Source: Trinickia violacea
GTDB taxonomy: Bacteria > Pseudomonadota > Gammaproteobacteria > Burkholderiales > Burkholderiaceae
Direction: 5' to 3'
Assembly (NCBI RefSeq): GCF_005280735.1
Contig: NZ_CP040077.1
Location: forward strand, 4,650,001-4,714,000
DNA: 64,000 nt
Shown here in pieces: positions 35,322 through 44,153 of the stretch (the first letter of the stretch is position 1; every line of letters starts with the position of its first letter). The position numbers and the translations under genes are program-made. The notes beneath the pieces were generated by a model. It saw only the letters and a list, made by a program, of their open reading frames with translations. It ran no database searches and was not told the DNA's origin.

Positions 35322-37583
35322 CTAGATATCGAGCGGATCGACTTCGACGCTCCAGCGCAGCACACCCTTTAACGCGCGCAACGCGGGCTGCCACGCACGC
35401 AACGTCGCCTGCAGTGCCTGGCGCGAAGCGCTTTCGAGCAGCAGCTGCGCGCGATGGACATTCGCCACTTTGACGATCGTCATCGGCACCGCGTCGTAGA
35501 CCGTGACGCGCTCCGCCGCCGAAATCCCGGCGAGCGCAGCGGCGGCTTGCTGCAGGAACGCGAGCGCCGCTTCGAGCGTGCGTCCCTCGGCGCGCAACAG
35601 CGCCTGATAGACGAACGGCGGCAGATGCGCGTCGCGCCGCTCGGCGAGCGTCGAATTGGCAAAGCCGACGTAATCGTGCCGCCCGAGCGCGTGATAGAGC
35701 GCATGACGCGGATAGCGCGTCTGCACGAGCACTTCGCCCGGCAGCCCGGCGCGCCCCGCCCGGCCGCTGACCTGCATCAGTTGCGCGAACAGCCGCTCGC
35801 TCGCGCGGAAATCGTGCGAAAACAGTGCCGTGTCCGCGTTCAGCACGCCGACGAGCGACACGCGCTGGAAATCGTGTCCTTTGGCGATCATTTGCGTGCC
35901 GACGAGGATGTCGACCTCGCCCGCGTGCACATCGGAAAACAAGGCCTGCGCGCTGCCTTTGCGGCGCGTGCTGTCCGCATCGATGCGCAGCACGCGGGCA
36001 CCCGGCACCGCGGTGGCGAGCGCCTCCTCGACGCGCTGCGTGCCGCGCCCCAGCGGCGCTATATCGACGTTGCCGCATTCCGGGCATGAACGCGGAATGC
36101 GCGCCTCCCAGCCGCAGTGATGGCAGCGCAGCGCGCGCTCGGGCTTGTGGAGCACGACGTAGGCGCTGCAGCGCGGGCAACCGGCCACCCAGCCGCACGC
36201 GTCGCACGACAGCGCCGGCGCATAGCCGCGCCGGTTCAGGAACACGAGGCTCTGCTCGCCGCGTTCCAGCCGGCCCTTGAGCGCGGCGACGAGCGGCCCC
36301 GACAACCCTTCGAGCGACGCCCGTCCGCGCCGCCGCTCCTCTTCGAGATCGATCAGCCGGACGGCGGGCAGCGCCGCATCGGCGACCGCCCGGCGCGCGA
36401 GCGTGAGCCGCTTGTAGCGGCCCTGATCGGCCTGCCACCAGCTTTCGAGCGACGGCGTGGCCGAGCCCAGCACAACCGGTATCTCGAGCTGCTTCGCGCG
36501 CCAGACGGCGAGATCGCGCGCCGAATAGCGCAACCCTTCCTGCTGCTTGTAGGCTGGGTCGTGTTCCTCGTCGACGACGATCAACGCGAGCTTCGGCAGC
36601 GACGCCAGCACCGCGAGCCGTGTGCCGAGCACGATGCGCGCTTGCCCGAGGTGCGCCGCGAACCAGTTGCGGGCGCGCTCGCCTTCGGCGAGTCCGCTGT
36701 GCAGCGTCACGATCGCATCGTCGGGCAACGCCGCGAAACGCGCGCGAAAAGCCGCCTCGAACTGAGGCGTCAGATTGATTTCGGGGACGAGCACGAGCGC
36801 CTGGGCATCGGGGCGTGCGTCGAGCAACGCCGACAGCGCGTGTAGATAGACCTCGGTCTTGCCGCTGCCCGTCACGCCGTGGAGCAGAAACGGCGCGAAG
36901 CTGTCAGCCGCGCCGATTGCATCGACTGCTTGGGCTTGTTCGGCGGTGAGCGTCGGGCGTTGAATCGGGAGCGGGTCGGGCAACTCGGTGTTGGCGAGGC
37001 GTGGTAGATCGCGCGCCGCAGCCGCGTCGATCACCTGACGCTCGGCCCAGCCGTCGGCCTGCCATGCCGCGAGCGTCGCAATCGCCTTCGGATGGATCGC
37101 TCGGGCCTCGGCGGCTTCGATCGATTCGGCAGCGGCGAGCGCGTCGGCCAGCCGACGCAGCGCGCTAGCGCGGGCGGGCAGCGCATCCGGCAGCGCAGAA
37201 CGGCCCGCGGGCGTCAGCCGATAGCGCTCCTCCGGCGCGAACAGCCGCGCCCATCGCGACGCATCGCGCAACGCCTGCGGCAAGGCCGGCAGCGCCACCT
37301 CGCCAAGCCCGCGCTGGTAGTAGTCCGCCGCGAACGCCGCGAGCGCGAGCCACTCGGCGGACAGCGGCGGACAAGCCGCGCAAAGCGCGCCGGCATCGCG
37401 CAGCCGCTCGGGCGGCACGTCACTGTGAGCGGTCACTTCGCAAACAAGCCCCACCACGTGCCGCTTCCCAAACGGCACCTGCACGAGCATGCCCGGTGCG
37501 AGCTGCGTCGACGGCTCGCCGCGATAGTCGAACAGCGTCGGCAGCGGATGATCGAGCGCGACGCGGACGAACACGCCGCTCAC
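35322..37583 (-). CDS. priA: Primosomal replication helicase PriA
   Basis: A 753-aa helicase that reloads the replisome at stalled forks. Motifs: GVTGSGKTEVYLHAL (Walker A), VDEEHD (Walker B), GSATPSLES and TQMIAKGHDFQRV. The zinc-binding insert has CDACGWVAGCPRC and CHHCGWEARIPRSCPECG. The start is GTG at 37583 (MSGVFVRVALDHPLPTLFDY), matching the family N-terminus. A perfect DnaA box lies about 140 bp upstream. Confidence 0.95.
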   Translation of the reverse strand: MSGVFVRVALDHPLPTLFDYRGEPSTQLAPGMLVQVPFGKRHVVGLVCEVTAHSDVPPERLRDAGALCAACPPLSAEWLALAAFAADYYQRGLGEVALPALPQALRDASRWARLFAPEERYRLTPAGRSALPDALPARASALRRLADALAAAESIEAAEARAIHPKAIATLAAWQADGWAERQVIDAAAARDLPRLANTELPDPLPIQRPTLTAEQAQAVDAIGAADSFAPFLLHGVTGSGKTEVYLHALSALLDARPDAQALVLVPEINLTPQFEAAFRARFAALPDDAIVTLHSGLAEGERARNWFAAHLGQARIVLGTRLAVLASLPKLALIVVDEEHDPAYKQQEGLRYSARDLAVWRAKQLEIPVVLGSATPSLESWWQADQGRYKRLTLARRAVADAALPAVRLIDLEEERRRGRASLEGLSGPLVAALKGRLERGEQSLVFLNRRGYAPALSCDACGWVAGCPRCSAYVVLHKPERALRCHHCGWEARIPRSCPECGNVDIAPLGRGTQRVEEALATAVPGARVLRIDADSTRRKGSAQALFSDVHAGEVDILVGTQMIAKGHDFQRVSLVGVLNADTALFSHDFRASERLFAQLMQVSGRAGRAGLPGEVLVQTRYPRHALYHALGRHDYVGFANSTLAERRDAHLPPFVYQALLRAEGRTLEAALAFLQQAAAALAGISAAERVTVYDAVPMTIVKVANVHRAQLLLESASRQALQATLRAWQPALRALKGVLRWSVEVDPLDI

Positions 37584-38034
37584 GCTAGCGCGAGCCCCGA
37601 TGCGCCTGCCGCGCGGCGCGGATGCTGGGCTGCGACACGCGGAGCGAACTTAAAGTAAAACATCACATTCGCCGCTAAGTTTTGGATTCTCATTAAGAAT
37701 TGCCCGGTTGCCGCCCAGCCTGTGGATAACTTTGTTGAGAACTCGCCCGGCAAACGGTGGAGATGGCGCAGCGACGCCATTCTGTGGGCCATCGCACGCT
37801 CTTTCCGGATGCCGTCAAACCCTTGCCAGTCAAGGCCGGGAACTGCCTGAAGCACAGTTCTCGAGACAATGCCAGCGACAAACCGCTCTACCGCGCCGCA
37901 ACGTGCCAAATGTGTATAAGTCAAGTCTTGACAATCACAAGACAGCCAAACGGCGCGGCGCTGCGCGAGGGTTCCCCCTTAGGGTGAGAGCCCACTCTGA
38001 CGCGCCGCAGCAAAGATTGTCATCGAGCCGACAT
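37584..38034. other. Intergenic region upstream of priA with regulatory signals
   Basis: This 451-bp gap holds no gene. On the minus strand TTGTGA-N16-TATACA is a possible promoter near 37910-37940, overlapping an inverted repeat GTCTTG-N7-CAAGAC (37924-37942). A Fur-box-like GATTCTCATTAAGAAT lies at 37685-37700. A DnaA box is listed separately. Confidence 0.5.
37721..37729 (-). promoter_or_regulatory. DnaA box upstream of priA
   Basis: TGTGGATAA is the perfect 9-mer TTATCCACA on the minus strand. It is a single site in the leader of a replication gene, not a cluster, so it is not an origin. Confidence 0.5.
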
Positions 38035-39123
38035 TCACACGCCGGCCCGGATCACGCGGCTATGGCGGTGCACTTCGTCGACCAATTCGGCGACATGCTC
38101 GGGCGGCGTGAATTGCGAGATGCCGTGGCCGAGATTGAAGACGTGGCCAGGATGGTTGCCGAAGCTGTCGAGCACTTTGCGCGCTTCCTCGCGGATCGCG
38201 GCCGGCGGCGCGAACAGTACGTTCGGATCGATATTGCCCTGCAGCGCTACGCGCGCGCCGACGCGCTCGCGCGCCCGTCCGAGATTCACCGTCCAGTCGA
38301 GGCCCACGGCATCGACGCCCGTGGCCGCGATCTCTTCGAGCCACAGGCCGCCGCCCTTCGTGAACGTGATCACCGGAACCCGTGCGCCGTCGTGCTCGCG
38401 CTTCAAGCGGCTCACGACCTGTTCGATGTAGTGCAGCGAGAAGCGCTGGTAGACGCCGTCGGCGAGCGCGCCGCCCCAGGTGTCGAAGATCATCACGGCC
38501 TGCGCGCCCGCTTCGATCTGCGCGTTCAGATATGCGGCGACCGCTTGCGCGTTCACGTCGAGAATGCGGTGCATCAGGTCGGGCCGCGCGTACAGCATCG
38601 ACTTCACCGTGCGGAAATCGTCCGAGCCGCCCCCTTCGACCATGTAGCACGCGAGCGTCCACGGGCTGCCCGAGAAGCCGATCAGCGGCACGCGCTGGCG
38701 GCCTTCGCCATCGGTCAGCGCGCGGCGGATTTCGCGCACTGCGTCGGTCACGTACGACAGCGTGGCGCCGATATCGGGCACCGCGAGCTTCGCGACGTCA
38801 GCCTCCGTGCGCACCGGGCGCGCGAACTTCGGGCCTTCGCCGGCGGCGAAGTCGAGACCGAGGCCCATCGCGTCGGGAATCGTCAGGATGTCGGAGAAGA
38901 GGATCGCGGCATCGAGCGGGTAGCGCTCGAGCGGTTGAAGCGTGACCTCGGTCGCGTAGTCGGGGTTCTTCGCCAGCCCGAGAAAACTGCCGGCACGGCT
39001 GCGCGTCGCGTTGTATTCGGGCAGATAGCGGCCCGCCTGACGCATCAGCCAGATCGGCGTGTAGTCGGTCGGCTGGCGCAGGAGCGCGCGCAGGAAGGTA
39101 TCGTTCAGAAGGGTATGAGCCAC
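38035..39123 (-). CDS. hemE: Uroporphyrinogen decarboxylase
   Basis: Converts uroporphyrinogen III to coproporphyrinogen III in heme synthesis. The 362-aa chain has the N-terminal signature IWLMRQAGRYLPEYNATR, LFSDILTIPDAMGLGL with the catalytic Asp, GFSGSPWTLACYMVEGGGS and FNLGHGISQFTPPEHV. The start is GTG 39123 (V/M-AHTLLNDTFLRALL), which matches the family; an ATG further upstream would add unrelated residues. Confidence 0.96.
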   Translation of the reverse strand: MAHTLLNDTFLRALLRQPTDYTPIWLMRQAGRYLPEYNATRSRAGSFLGLAKNPDYATEVTLQPLERYPLDAAILFSDILTIPDAMGLGLDFAAGEGPKFARPVRTEADVAKLAVPDIGATLSYVTDAVREIRRALTDGEGRQRVPLIGFSGSPWTLACYMVEGGGSDDFRTVKSMLYARPDLMHRILDVNAQAVAAYLNAQIEAGAQAVMIFDTWGGALADGVYQRFSLHYIEQVVSRLKREHDGARVPVITFTKGGGLWLEEIAATGVDAVGLDWTVNLGRARERVGARVALQGNIDPNVLFAPPAAIREEARKVLDSFGNHPGHVFNLGHGISQFTPPEHVAELVDEVHRHSRVIRAGV

Positions 39124-39282
39124 GGTGGAGGCAACGAAAAGGCATAAGAGCAAACAGCGATTCTACCGGAGGCGGCTTGCCCGATCGTGCGAGATATGCG
39201 CAATAACGGGCCAAGCCGCCGCACGTTTTGCTCTGCGCTTGCGCCGCTGACGCGGCGCTGCGGCCTGCACCGCGGCACAAAA

Positions 39283-39315
39283 AAAGCCGGTGCGGCTCGT
39301 CGCCACACCGGCTTT
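39283..39315 (-). terminator. hsp20 terminator
   Basis: AAAGCCGGTG is paired with CACCGGCTTT around a 13-base loop and is followed on the minus strand by a run of seven T. Confidence 0.8.
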
Positions 39316-39362
39316 CTGCGACCCGTTCACGCCAACGACGGGCCCTCGGCCACACCCCGCTC

Positions 39363-39812
39363 TTATTCGACCGTCAGTTGACGCGTCTTGGAGGCCGCCT
39401 TTTTCGGTAACGTCAGCGTCAGCACGCCGTTTTCGAACTTGGCGCGGGCATTCGCTTCGTCGACTTCGTTGGGCAGCGCGTAGCTGCGCGAAACCACCCC
39501 ATACTGCCGCTCGCTGCGCAGCACGCGGAACTTCACCCCTTCCCCACCGTTTTCGACAGACGCCTCGCGTCTCAACTCCGCGCGCAGCGTCACCACGTTC
39601 GCGTCGATCGACACCTGGATGTCGTCTTTCCTCACACCGGGCAGATCCGCGAGCAGCGTGAAGCCGGTCGCGTCTTCGCGCACTTCGGTGCGCACGTCGA
39701 CGACAGGAGACGCTTCGCCCGGGACCTGGCCATGCACGGGGCGGATATAGAAGCCGGGGGCAAAATCGCGGAAGAGTTCTTCAAACATGGAACGGCTGGT
39801 CAGCGACGACAT
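39363..39812 (-). CDS. Small heat shock protein, Hsp20 family
   Basis: A 149-aa ATP-independent holdase chaperone. The alpha-crystallin domain spans about residues 45-145 and includes TLLADLPGVRKDDIQVSI, SYALPNEVDEANARAKFENG and the terminal GVLTLTLPKK. AAAGGAG precedes ATG 39812. A good sigma-32-type promoter is seen upstream, so it should be heat-induced. Confidence 0.93.
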   Translation of the reverse strand: MSSLTSRSMFEELFRDFAPGFYIRPVHGQVPGEASPVVDVRTEVREDATGFTLLADLPGVRKDDIQVSIDANVVTLRAELRREASVENGGEGVKFRVLRSERQYGVVSRSYALPNEVDEANARAKFENGVLTLTLPKKAASKTRQLTVE

Positions 39813-39903
39813 TTCGAGCTCCTTTGAATTGGACACACGCGGGAACGCCGCGCGCGGGCATGCCGCGCATCGTTTGAGGGGAAAGCGTTCCGCCATGACA
39901 CAA

Positions 39904-39931
39904 AGATAGGGTGTGCCTTTCGATGTTCAAG
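39904..39931 (-). promoter_or_regulatory. Sigma-32 (heat-shock) promoter of hsp20
   Basis: On the minus strand CTTGAAC (39925-39931), a 13-bp spacer and CCCTATCT (39904-39911) match the RpoH consensus CTTGAAA-N13-CCCCATNT with two changes. It lies about 90 bp before the hsp20 start. Confidence 0.75.
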
Positions 39932-39984
39932 GGGCGACGCGCTCGGCTATGATCGATCCACCCAACCGACGCACGAGAAGACCA

Positions 39985-40776
39985 ATGAAAAGAACCGCAT
40001 TCGCCCTGCTGTTGAGCGTTGCTTGCGCCGGCTCGGCGCTCGCCCAGACGAACGGCGCCGCCAGCCAGCCCGCGCCGTCCCGGCTCGAACAGATCGCCGC
40101 GCGCGGCACGTTGCGCATCTGCACGACGGGCGACTACAAGCCGTATTCGTTCTATCGCGCGGACGGCAGCTTCGAAGGCATCGATATCGACATGGCCGAA
40201 TCGCTCGCGAAGTCGATCGGCGTGAAAGCGGAATACGTGAAGACGACGTGGTCGAACCTCATGAACGACTTCATCGCGAAGTGCGATATCGCAGTAGGCG
40301 GCGTGTCGACGTCGCTCGAACGGCAGAAGCGCGCGTTCTTCACGCAGCCGTACATGATCGACGGCAAAGCGCCGATCACGCGCTGCGCCGATGTCGAGAA
40401 GTACCAGACGGTCGCACAGATCGACCAGCCGTCGACGCGCGTGATCGTCAACCCCGGCGGCACCAACGAGCGCTTCGCGAAGCAGTATTTGCCGCACGCG
40501 ACGCTGACCGTCTACCCGGACAACGTCACGATCTTCAAGCAGATCCTCGCGGGCAAGGCCGACGTGATGGTCACGGACGCATCGGAGACGCTGCTGCAGC
40601 AAAAGCTCAACCCCGGTCTCTGCTCGGTGCATCCGGACAAGCCGTTTCAGTACGGCGAAAAAGCCTACATGGTGCCGAGCGACGACGTCGTGTTCCAGCA
40701 ATACGTCGACCAGTGGCTGCATCTCTCGCGCGCCACCGGCGAGTTTCAGACGATTTCCGACAAGTGGCTCAAGTGA
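39985..40776 (+). CDS. pheC: Periplasmic cyclohexadienyl dehydratase (PheC-like)
   Basis: A 263-aa protein with a signal peptide (MKRTAFALLLSVACAGSALA). The mature part has LRICTTGDYKPYSFYRADGS, GIDIDMAESLAKSIGV, TQPYMIDGKAPITRC, VIVNPGGTNERFAKQYL and LCSVHPDKPFQYGEKAYM. These match Pseudomonas aeruginosa PheC closely, better than amino acid binding proteins of the same fold. PheC turns prephenate into phenylpyruvate or arogenate into phenylalanine outside the cytoplasm. A binding role cannot be excluded without tests. Confidence 0.82.
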   Translation: MKRTAFALLLSVACAGSALAQTNGAASQPAPSRLEQIAARGTLRICTTGDYKPYSFYRADGSFEGIDIDMAESLAKSIGVKAEYVKTTWSNLMNDFIAKCDIAVGGVSTSLERQKRAFFTQPYMIDGKAPITRCADVEKYQTVAQIDQPSTRVIVNPGGTNERFAKQYLPHATLTVYPDNVTIFKQILAGKADVMVTDASETLLQQKLNPGLCSVHPDKPFQYGEKAYMVPSDDVVFQQYVDQWLHLSRATGEFQTISDKWLK

Positions 40777-40889
40777 GGAGCGCCGCCATGCGCTGCCGGC
40801 GCGTGTTCGCATCGGCATCGAGGGGAAGCGGCGCGAAGTGCTCGGCGACAGCGGCATAGAAGTCGAGCAATTGGGAATCGATCGTCACG
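40769..40889 (-). pseudogene. Truncated alpha/beta-hydrolase N-terminus
   Basis: After AAAGGAAA and a GTG at 40889, a frame reads MTIDSQLLDFYAAVAEHFAP and LPLDADANTRRQRMAALLT before a stop that overlaps the pheC end by 8 bp. This resembles the first ~40 residues of HSL-type alpha/beta hydrolases; the catalytic domain is missing. It starts 27 bp after the CoA-binding gene on the same strand, so it was probably the second gene of that unit. Confidence 0.55.
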
Positions 40890-40916
40890 GGGTTTCCTTT
40901 CGGGTCGATCGCTGAT

Positions 40917-41408
40917 TCACTCCACCAGTTGCCCCGGCACGCGCGGCGCCGGCGCATGCGCGCGATGCAACGCACCGAACACGCGCTCATGCTCGACTTT
41001 CACGCACACGTCCATCGCGACATCGAGCCCCGCGGCCACGGCGAGCGCCGCCGCCTCTTCGTTGACGACGCCCACTTGCAACCACAGGGACTTTGCGCCG
41101 ATCGCAACGGCGTCGGCGGCCACCGGCAGCACGTCGTCGGCGCGCCGGAAAACGTTGACCATGTCGATCGACGCCTGCTCCTCGGCAAGCGCACGCGCGG
41201 CATCCGCAAGCGTCGCGTAGCAGCGCTCCCCGAGCACGCCGGCGGAATCGTTTGCATAAGCGGGATTGATCGGCACGATCCGATAGCCGTGCGCCTGCAT
41301 ATAAGCGGCGACCGAATGGCTCGGCCGATGCGGAAGATTCGACAATCCAACCACCGCGATCACGCGATCGCGCTCCAGAATGTTCTGCAAAATTACACGC
41401 TCGTTCAT
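40917..41408 (-). CDS. CoA-binding domain protein (YccU-like)
   Basis: A Rossmann-fold CoA_binding_2 protein of about 163 aa. Blocks: VIAVVGLSNLPHRPSHSVAAY, GYRIVPINPAYA, ASIDMVNVFRRADDVLPVA and GAKSLWLQVGVVNEEAAALA. It binds CoA or a related nucleotide; no enzymatic role is known. The start is uncertain: ATG 41408 (MNERVILQN) matches the family length, but the frame is open to 41519 with other in-frame starts. Confidence 0.85.
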   Translation of the reverse strand: MNERVILQNILERDRVIAVVGLSNLPHRPSHSVAAYMQAHGYRIVPINPAYANDSAGVLGERCYATLADAARALAEEQASIDMVNVFRRADDVLPVAADAVAIGAKSLWLQVGVVNEEAAALAVAAGLDVAMDVCVKVEHERVFGALHRAHAPAPRVPGQLVE

Positions 41409-41575
41409 TGTTGAGTAGTCGACGAAAAGACAGGGTGTCTCGACATGCGGCGGCACGAATTCCAACGGCTCGCTATCGAGCGGATTCGTCTGCATGTTCG
41501 GCGAACTTCCATGCCGCACGGCTATGCTTCTTGAATGGGAGATTGGCCGATGCGACCCGGTCTGTCACGACTCGC

Positions 41576-41603
41576 TTGGAAATCGGTAAGAATATCTTAT
41601 TAA
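41576..41603 (+). promoter_or_regulatory. Candidate promoter for an orphan transcript
   Basis: TTGGAA (41576-41581), a 16-bp spacer and TATTAA (41598-41603). It points at the orphan terminator ~300 bp downstream. Confidence 0.4.
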
Positions 41604-41609
41604 GCGTTT

Positions 41610-41920
41610 GCCGATGGCAAAATATCCCGGAGAGCCTTATCCGGCGGGCGTTACAACCTGAAACACTTTGTTACCGCGTCCTGAAAGCAATTCGCCCACA
41701 ATGCCCTTCAACGGTTTCAACACGGATGTGGCGGCAGTGCAAAGTGTGAGCGGATACGATGCACTTAAGCCGGTCGGCCTCGCGCCGAATCCCTCCCCGG
41801 GGCATCCCTGCTGGAGCCGTTATCGGCGCAATGCGTCAATCCAGTCGGTTCCTACATTGGTCTCCTCGCGCTAACCCCGTAGCGTGTGGTTTTTAGCGGG
41901 CTCCAGGCCCGCTTTTTTTT
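41610..41920 (+). ncRNA. Candidate small RNA of about 310 nt
   Basis: It is bounded by a promoter-like pair and an intrinsic terminator that belongs to no gene on this strand. It does not match tmRNA, RNase P RNA, 4.5S RNA or 6S RNA as far as I can see. It contains a 56-aa frame without a ribosome site. The ends are estimates. Confidence 0.35.
41895..41920 (+). terminator. Orphan plus-strand terminator
   Basis: AGCGGGC, loop TCCAG, GCCCGCT and then a run of eight T. The neighbouring genes are both on the minus strand. Confidence 0.85.
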
Positions 41921-42067
41921 CGCCCTCTCCTTTCGCATACGCCTCAGAACACTTAGGTGTTCCGTCGATATGTGACGCAGCGCACATTCGACGCGGCAAC
42001 CCCTCTCCTCATCCCTCCATCGACGTCGAGCAATTGCCGAGCCTGGCGCGGATGTGATCTCCGTGCT

Positions 42068-43798
42068 TTACGCCGTCGGTGGCGTCGACCGATTCAGTTC
42101 GTCGATCATCCGTTCGCGCATGACGAATTTTTGCACCTTACCGGTTACCGTCATCGGCATTTCGTCGACGAAGCGGATGTAGCGCGGCACCTTGTAGTGC
42201 GCGATCTGGCCGCGGCAGAACTCCGTCACTTCTTCGGCGGTCATCGATTCACCGGCGCGCAGCGTGATCCATGCGCAGATCTCCTCGCCGTACTTCGGAT
42301 CGGGCACGCCGAACACCTGGACGCTCTGAATTTTCGGATGCCTAAACAGAAATTCCTCGATCTCGCGCGGATAAACGTTTTCTCCGCCGCGAATCAGCAT
42401 GTCCTTGAGACGGCCGACGATGTTGCAGTAACCGTCGGCGTCGATCGTCGCCAGATCGCCGGTGCGCATCCAGCCGTCGACGACGGATTCGCGCGTGCGC
42501 TCTTCGTCGTCCCAATAGCCTTGCATCACGGAATAGCCCTTCACGTACAGCTCGCCGGTCTCGCCGACCGCAACGATCTGACCGGAGAGATCGACCACCT
42601 TCGCCTCGAGATGCGGCTGAACGCGGCCGACCGTGCTCGTGCGCTTCTCGACCGGATCGGTCGTCGAGGTTTGAAACGACACCGGGCTCGTCTCGGTCAT
42701 GCCGTAGGCGATCGTGATTTCCGACAAGTGCATCCTCGACATCACGCGCTTCATCGTTTCGACCGGACACGGCGCGCCGGCCATGATGCCGGTGCGCAGC
42801 GACGTCAAGTCGAAGATCTCGAAGTCCGGGCGGTCCAGCTCGGTGATGAACATCGTCGGCACGCCGTGCAACGCGGTGCAGCGTTCATCGGACACCGCCG
42901 CGAGCGTCGCGCCGGGGTCGAACGCCTCGCCGGGAAACACCATCGCTGCGCCTACCGACACGCATGCAAGCACCGCCAACACCATGCCGAAGCAGTGATA
43001 CAGCGGCACCGGAATGCACAGCGAATCGGCTTCGCTCAAGCGCATCGCCATCGCGATATGGCGCGCGTTGTTGACGACGTTCCGGTGGGTGAGCGTCGCG
43101 CCCTTCGGATTGCCGGTCGTGCCGCTCGTGAACTGGATGTTGATCGGGTCATGCGCCGAAAGCGTCGCATCGATTGCATCGAACGTCATGCTGTCGCGCG
43201 CGACGCGCCCCATCTCGACCAGCTCCGAGAAGCACAGCATGCCGGCCGTCTCGGTATCGCAGGTCCGTACCACCGTGCGCAAATGGGGCAAGCGCGCGAT
43301 ATGCAATTCTCGCGGCGACTGCTGCGCGAGTTCCGGCGCGAGCGCTTGCAGCATCTCGACATACATCGAAGTCTTGAAGCGCTCCGCGCAAACGATCATC
43401 TTGCAGCCGGACTTGTTCAGTGCGTACTCGAGCTCGGCGAGCCGATAGGCGGGATTGACGTTGACGAGCACGGCGCCGATGCGTGCCGTCGCGAACTGCG
43501 TCAGCAGCCACTCGACGCGATTCGGCGACCAGATGCCGACACGATCCCCTTTGACGATCCCAAGCGCTGCGAACCCGGCCGCAACCACGTCGACTTCGTC
43601 GGCAAACTCCTGCCAAGTCCAGCGAATGCCCTGCTCACGAAACACGACAGCCGGCCGATCCGGAAAACGTTGCGCGGTGTCGCGCAGAAACTGCCCGATC
43701 GTTGCCTCGGACAGCGGGATATCGGTGGAACCGCGCACATAGGACATGCCGTCGACCGGCGCGATTAGCGCGCCGCCGCCTGGGACCTGCGTTGCCAT
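42068..43798 (-). CDS. Fatty-acyl-CoA synthetase (AMP-binding)
   Basis: A 576-aa adenylate-forming enzyme. AMP-binding motif FTSGTTGNPKGATLTHRNVV, then YGMTETSP (A5), TGDLATIDADGYCNIVGRLKD (A7-A8) and the catalytic Lys in MTVTGKVQKFVMRERM (A10). The set belongs to medium- or long-chain acyl-CoA synthetases that feed beta-oxidation. It stands alone; the region upstream carries three extragenic hairpin repeats. Confidence 0.92.
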   Translation of the reverse strand: MATQVPGGGALIAPVDGMSYVRGSTDIPLSEATIGQFLRDTAQRFPDRPAVVFREQGIRWTWQEFADEVDVVAAGFAALGIVKGDRVGIWSPNRVEWLLTQFATARIGAVLVNVNPAYRLAELEYALNKSGCKMIVCAERFKTSMYVEMLQALAPELAQQSPRELHIARLPHLRTVVRTCDTETAGMLCFSELVEMGRVARDSMTFDAIDATLSAHDPINIQFTSGTTGNPKGATLTHRNVVNNARHIAMAMRLSEADSLCIPVPLYHCFGMVLAVLACVSVGAAMVFPGEAFDPGATLAAVSDERCTALHGVPTMFITELDRPDFEIFDLTSLRTGIMAGAPCPVETMKRVMSRMHLSEITIAYGMTETSPVSFQTSTTDPVEKRTSTVGRVQPHLEAKVVDLSGQIVAVGETGELYVKGYSVMQGYWDDEERTRESVVDGWMRTGDLATIDADGYCNIVGRLKDMLIRGGENVYPREIEEFLFRHPKIQSVQVFGVPDPKYGEEICAWITLRAGESMTAEEVTEFCRGQIAHYKVPRYIRFVDEMPMTVTGKVQKFVMRERMIDELNRSTPPTA

Positions 43799-43955
43799 GG
43801 TTGTCTCCGCCAGAGGTAAGCTTTTTGGAATCAGTATCGGCCGTCATTCTGCCACCCGGAGATGACAGTGAGGCATCAAGTCTTTCCCGCAGCATACACT
43901 CGCCTGCGACTGCGCCTTCGGCAACGCTGCAATCGAGGCAAAAACGCGGAGCCTT

Positions 43956-44104
43956 GCATGGGACTGGACTAGGCGCTGAAGCGCCAAGCCCGGATCCACA
44001 TCAGGCCGACCGCTGTGAGCCTGGAGTAAGTGCTGAAGCACTAACTCCAGCCAGTCACAGCATGGGACCCGAGTAAGCGCTAAAGCGCTAACTTGGGTCG
44101 ACAC
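43956..44104. repeat. Cluster of three extragenic hairpin repeats (copies 2-4)
   Basis: Copy 2 (43956-44003) has core AGGCGCTGAAGCGCCAAG. Copy 3 (44012-44061) has AAGTGCTGAAGCACTAAC within outer arms GCTGTGA...TCACAGC. Copy 4 (44060-44104) has AAGCGCTAAAGCGCTAAC with outer arms ACCCGAGT/ACTTGGGT. The arms vary but stay complementary, whereas the GAA/AAA loop is kept. The gap 43799-44153 holds only these repeats, the atpC terminator and the synthetase leader. Confidence 0.75.
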
Positions 44105-44105
44105 G

Positions 44106-44137
44106 AAAAAAAAGCAGCCCGAAGGCTGCTTTTTTTC
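44106..44137. terminator. atp operon terminator
   Basis: AGCAGCC-CGAA-GGCTGCT flanked by eight A and seven T, so it works on both strands. It lies just after atpC. Confidence 0.9.
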
Positions 44138-44153
44138 TTACGACAAAAACGTA

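Larger units (their letters stand above)
41409..42067. other. Long intergenic region with an orphan terminator
   Basis: No supported protein gene. A 56-codon frame starts at ATG 41701 but has no ribosome site. The region holds a candidate promoter (41576-41603) and a strong plus-strand terminator (41895-41920), described separately as a candidate small RNA. Minus-strand T tracts are absent. Confidence 0.5.

Noticed and set aside
35003..35473. A plus-strand frame after the 61-aa membrane protein.
   Set aside because: It overlaps the end of priA, has no ribosome site and reads as low-complexity polar sequence.
41701..41871. A 56-codon gene starting MPFNGFNTDVAAVQSVSG.
   Set aside because: No ribosome site and the second half looks non-coding; kept only as a note within the candidate small RNA.
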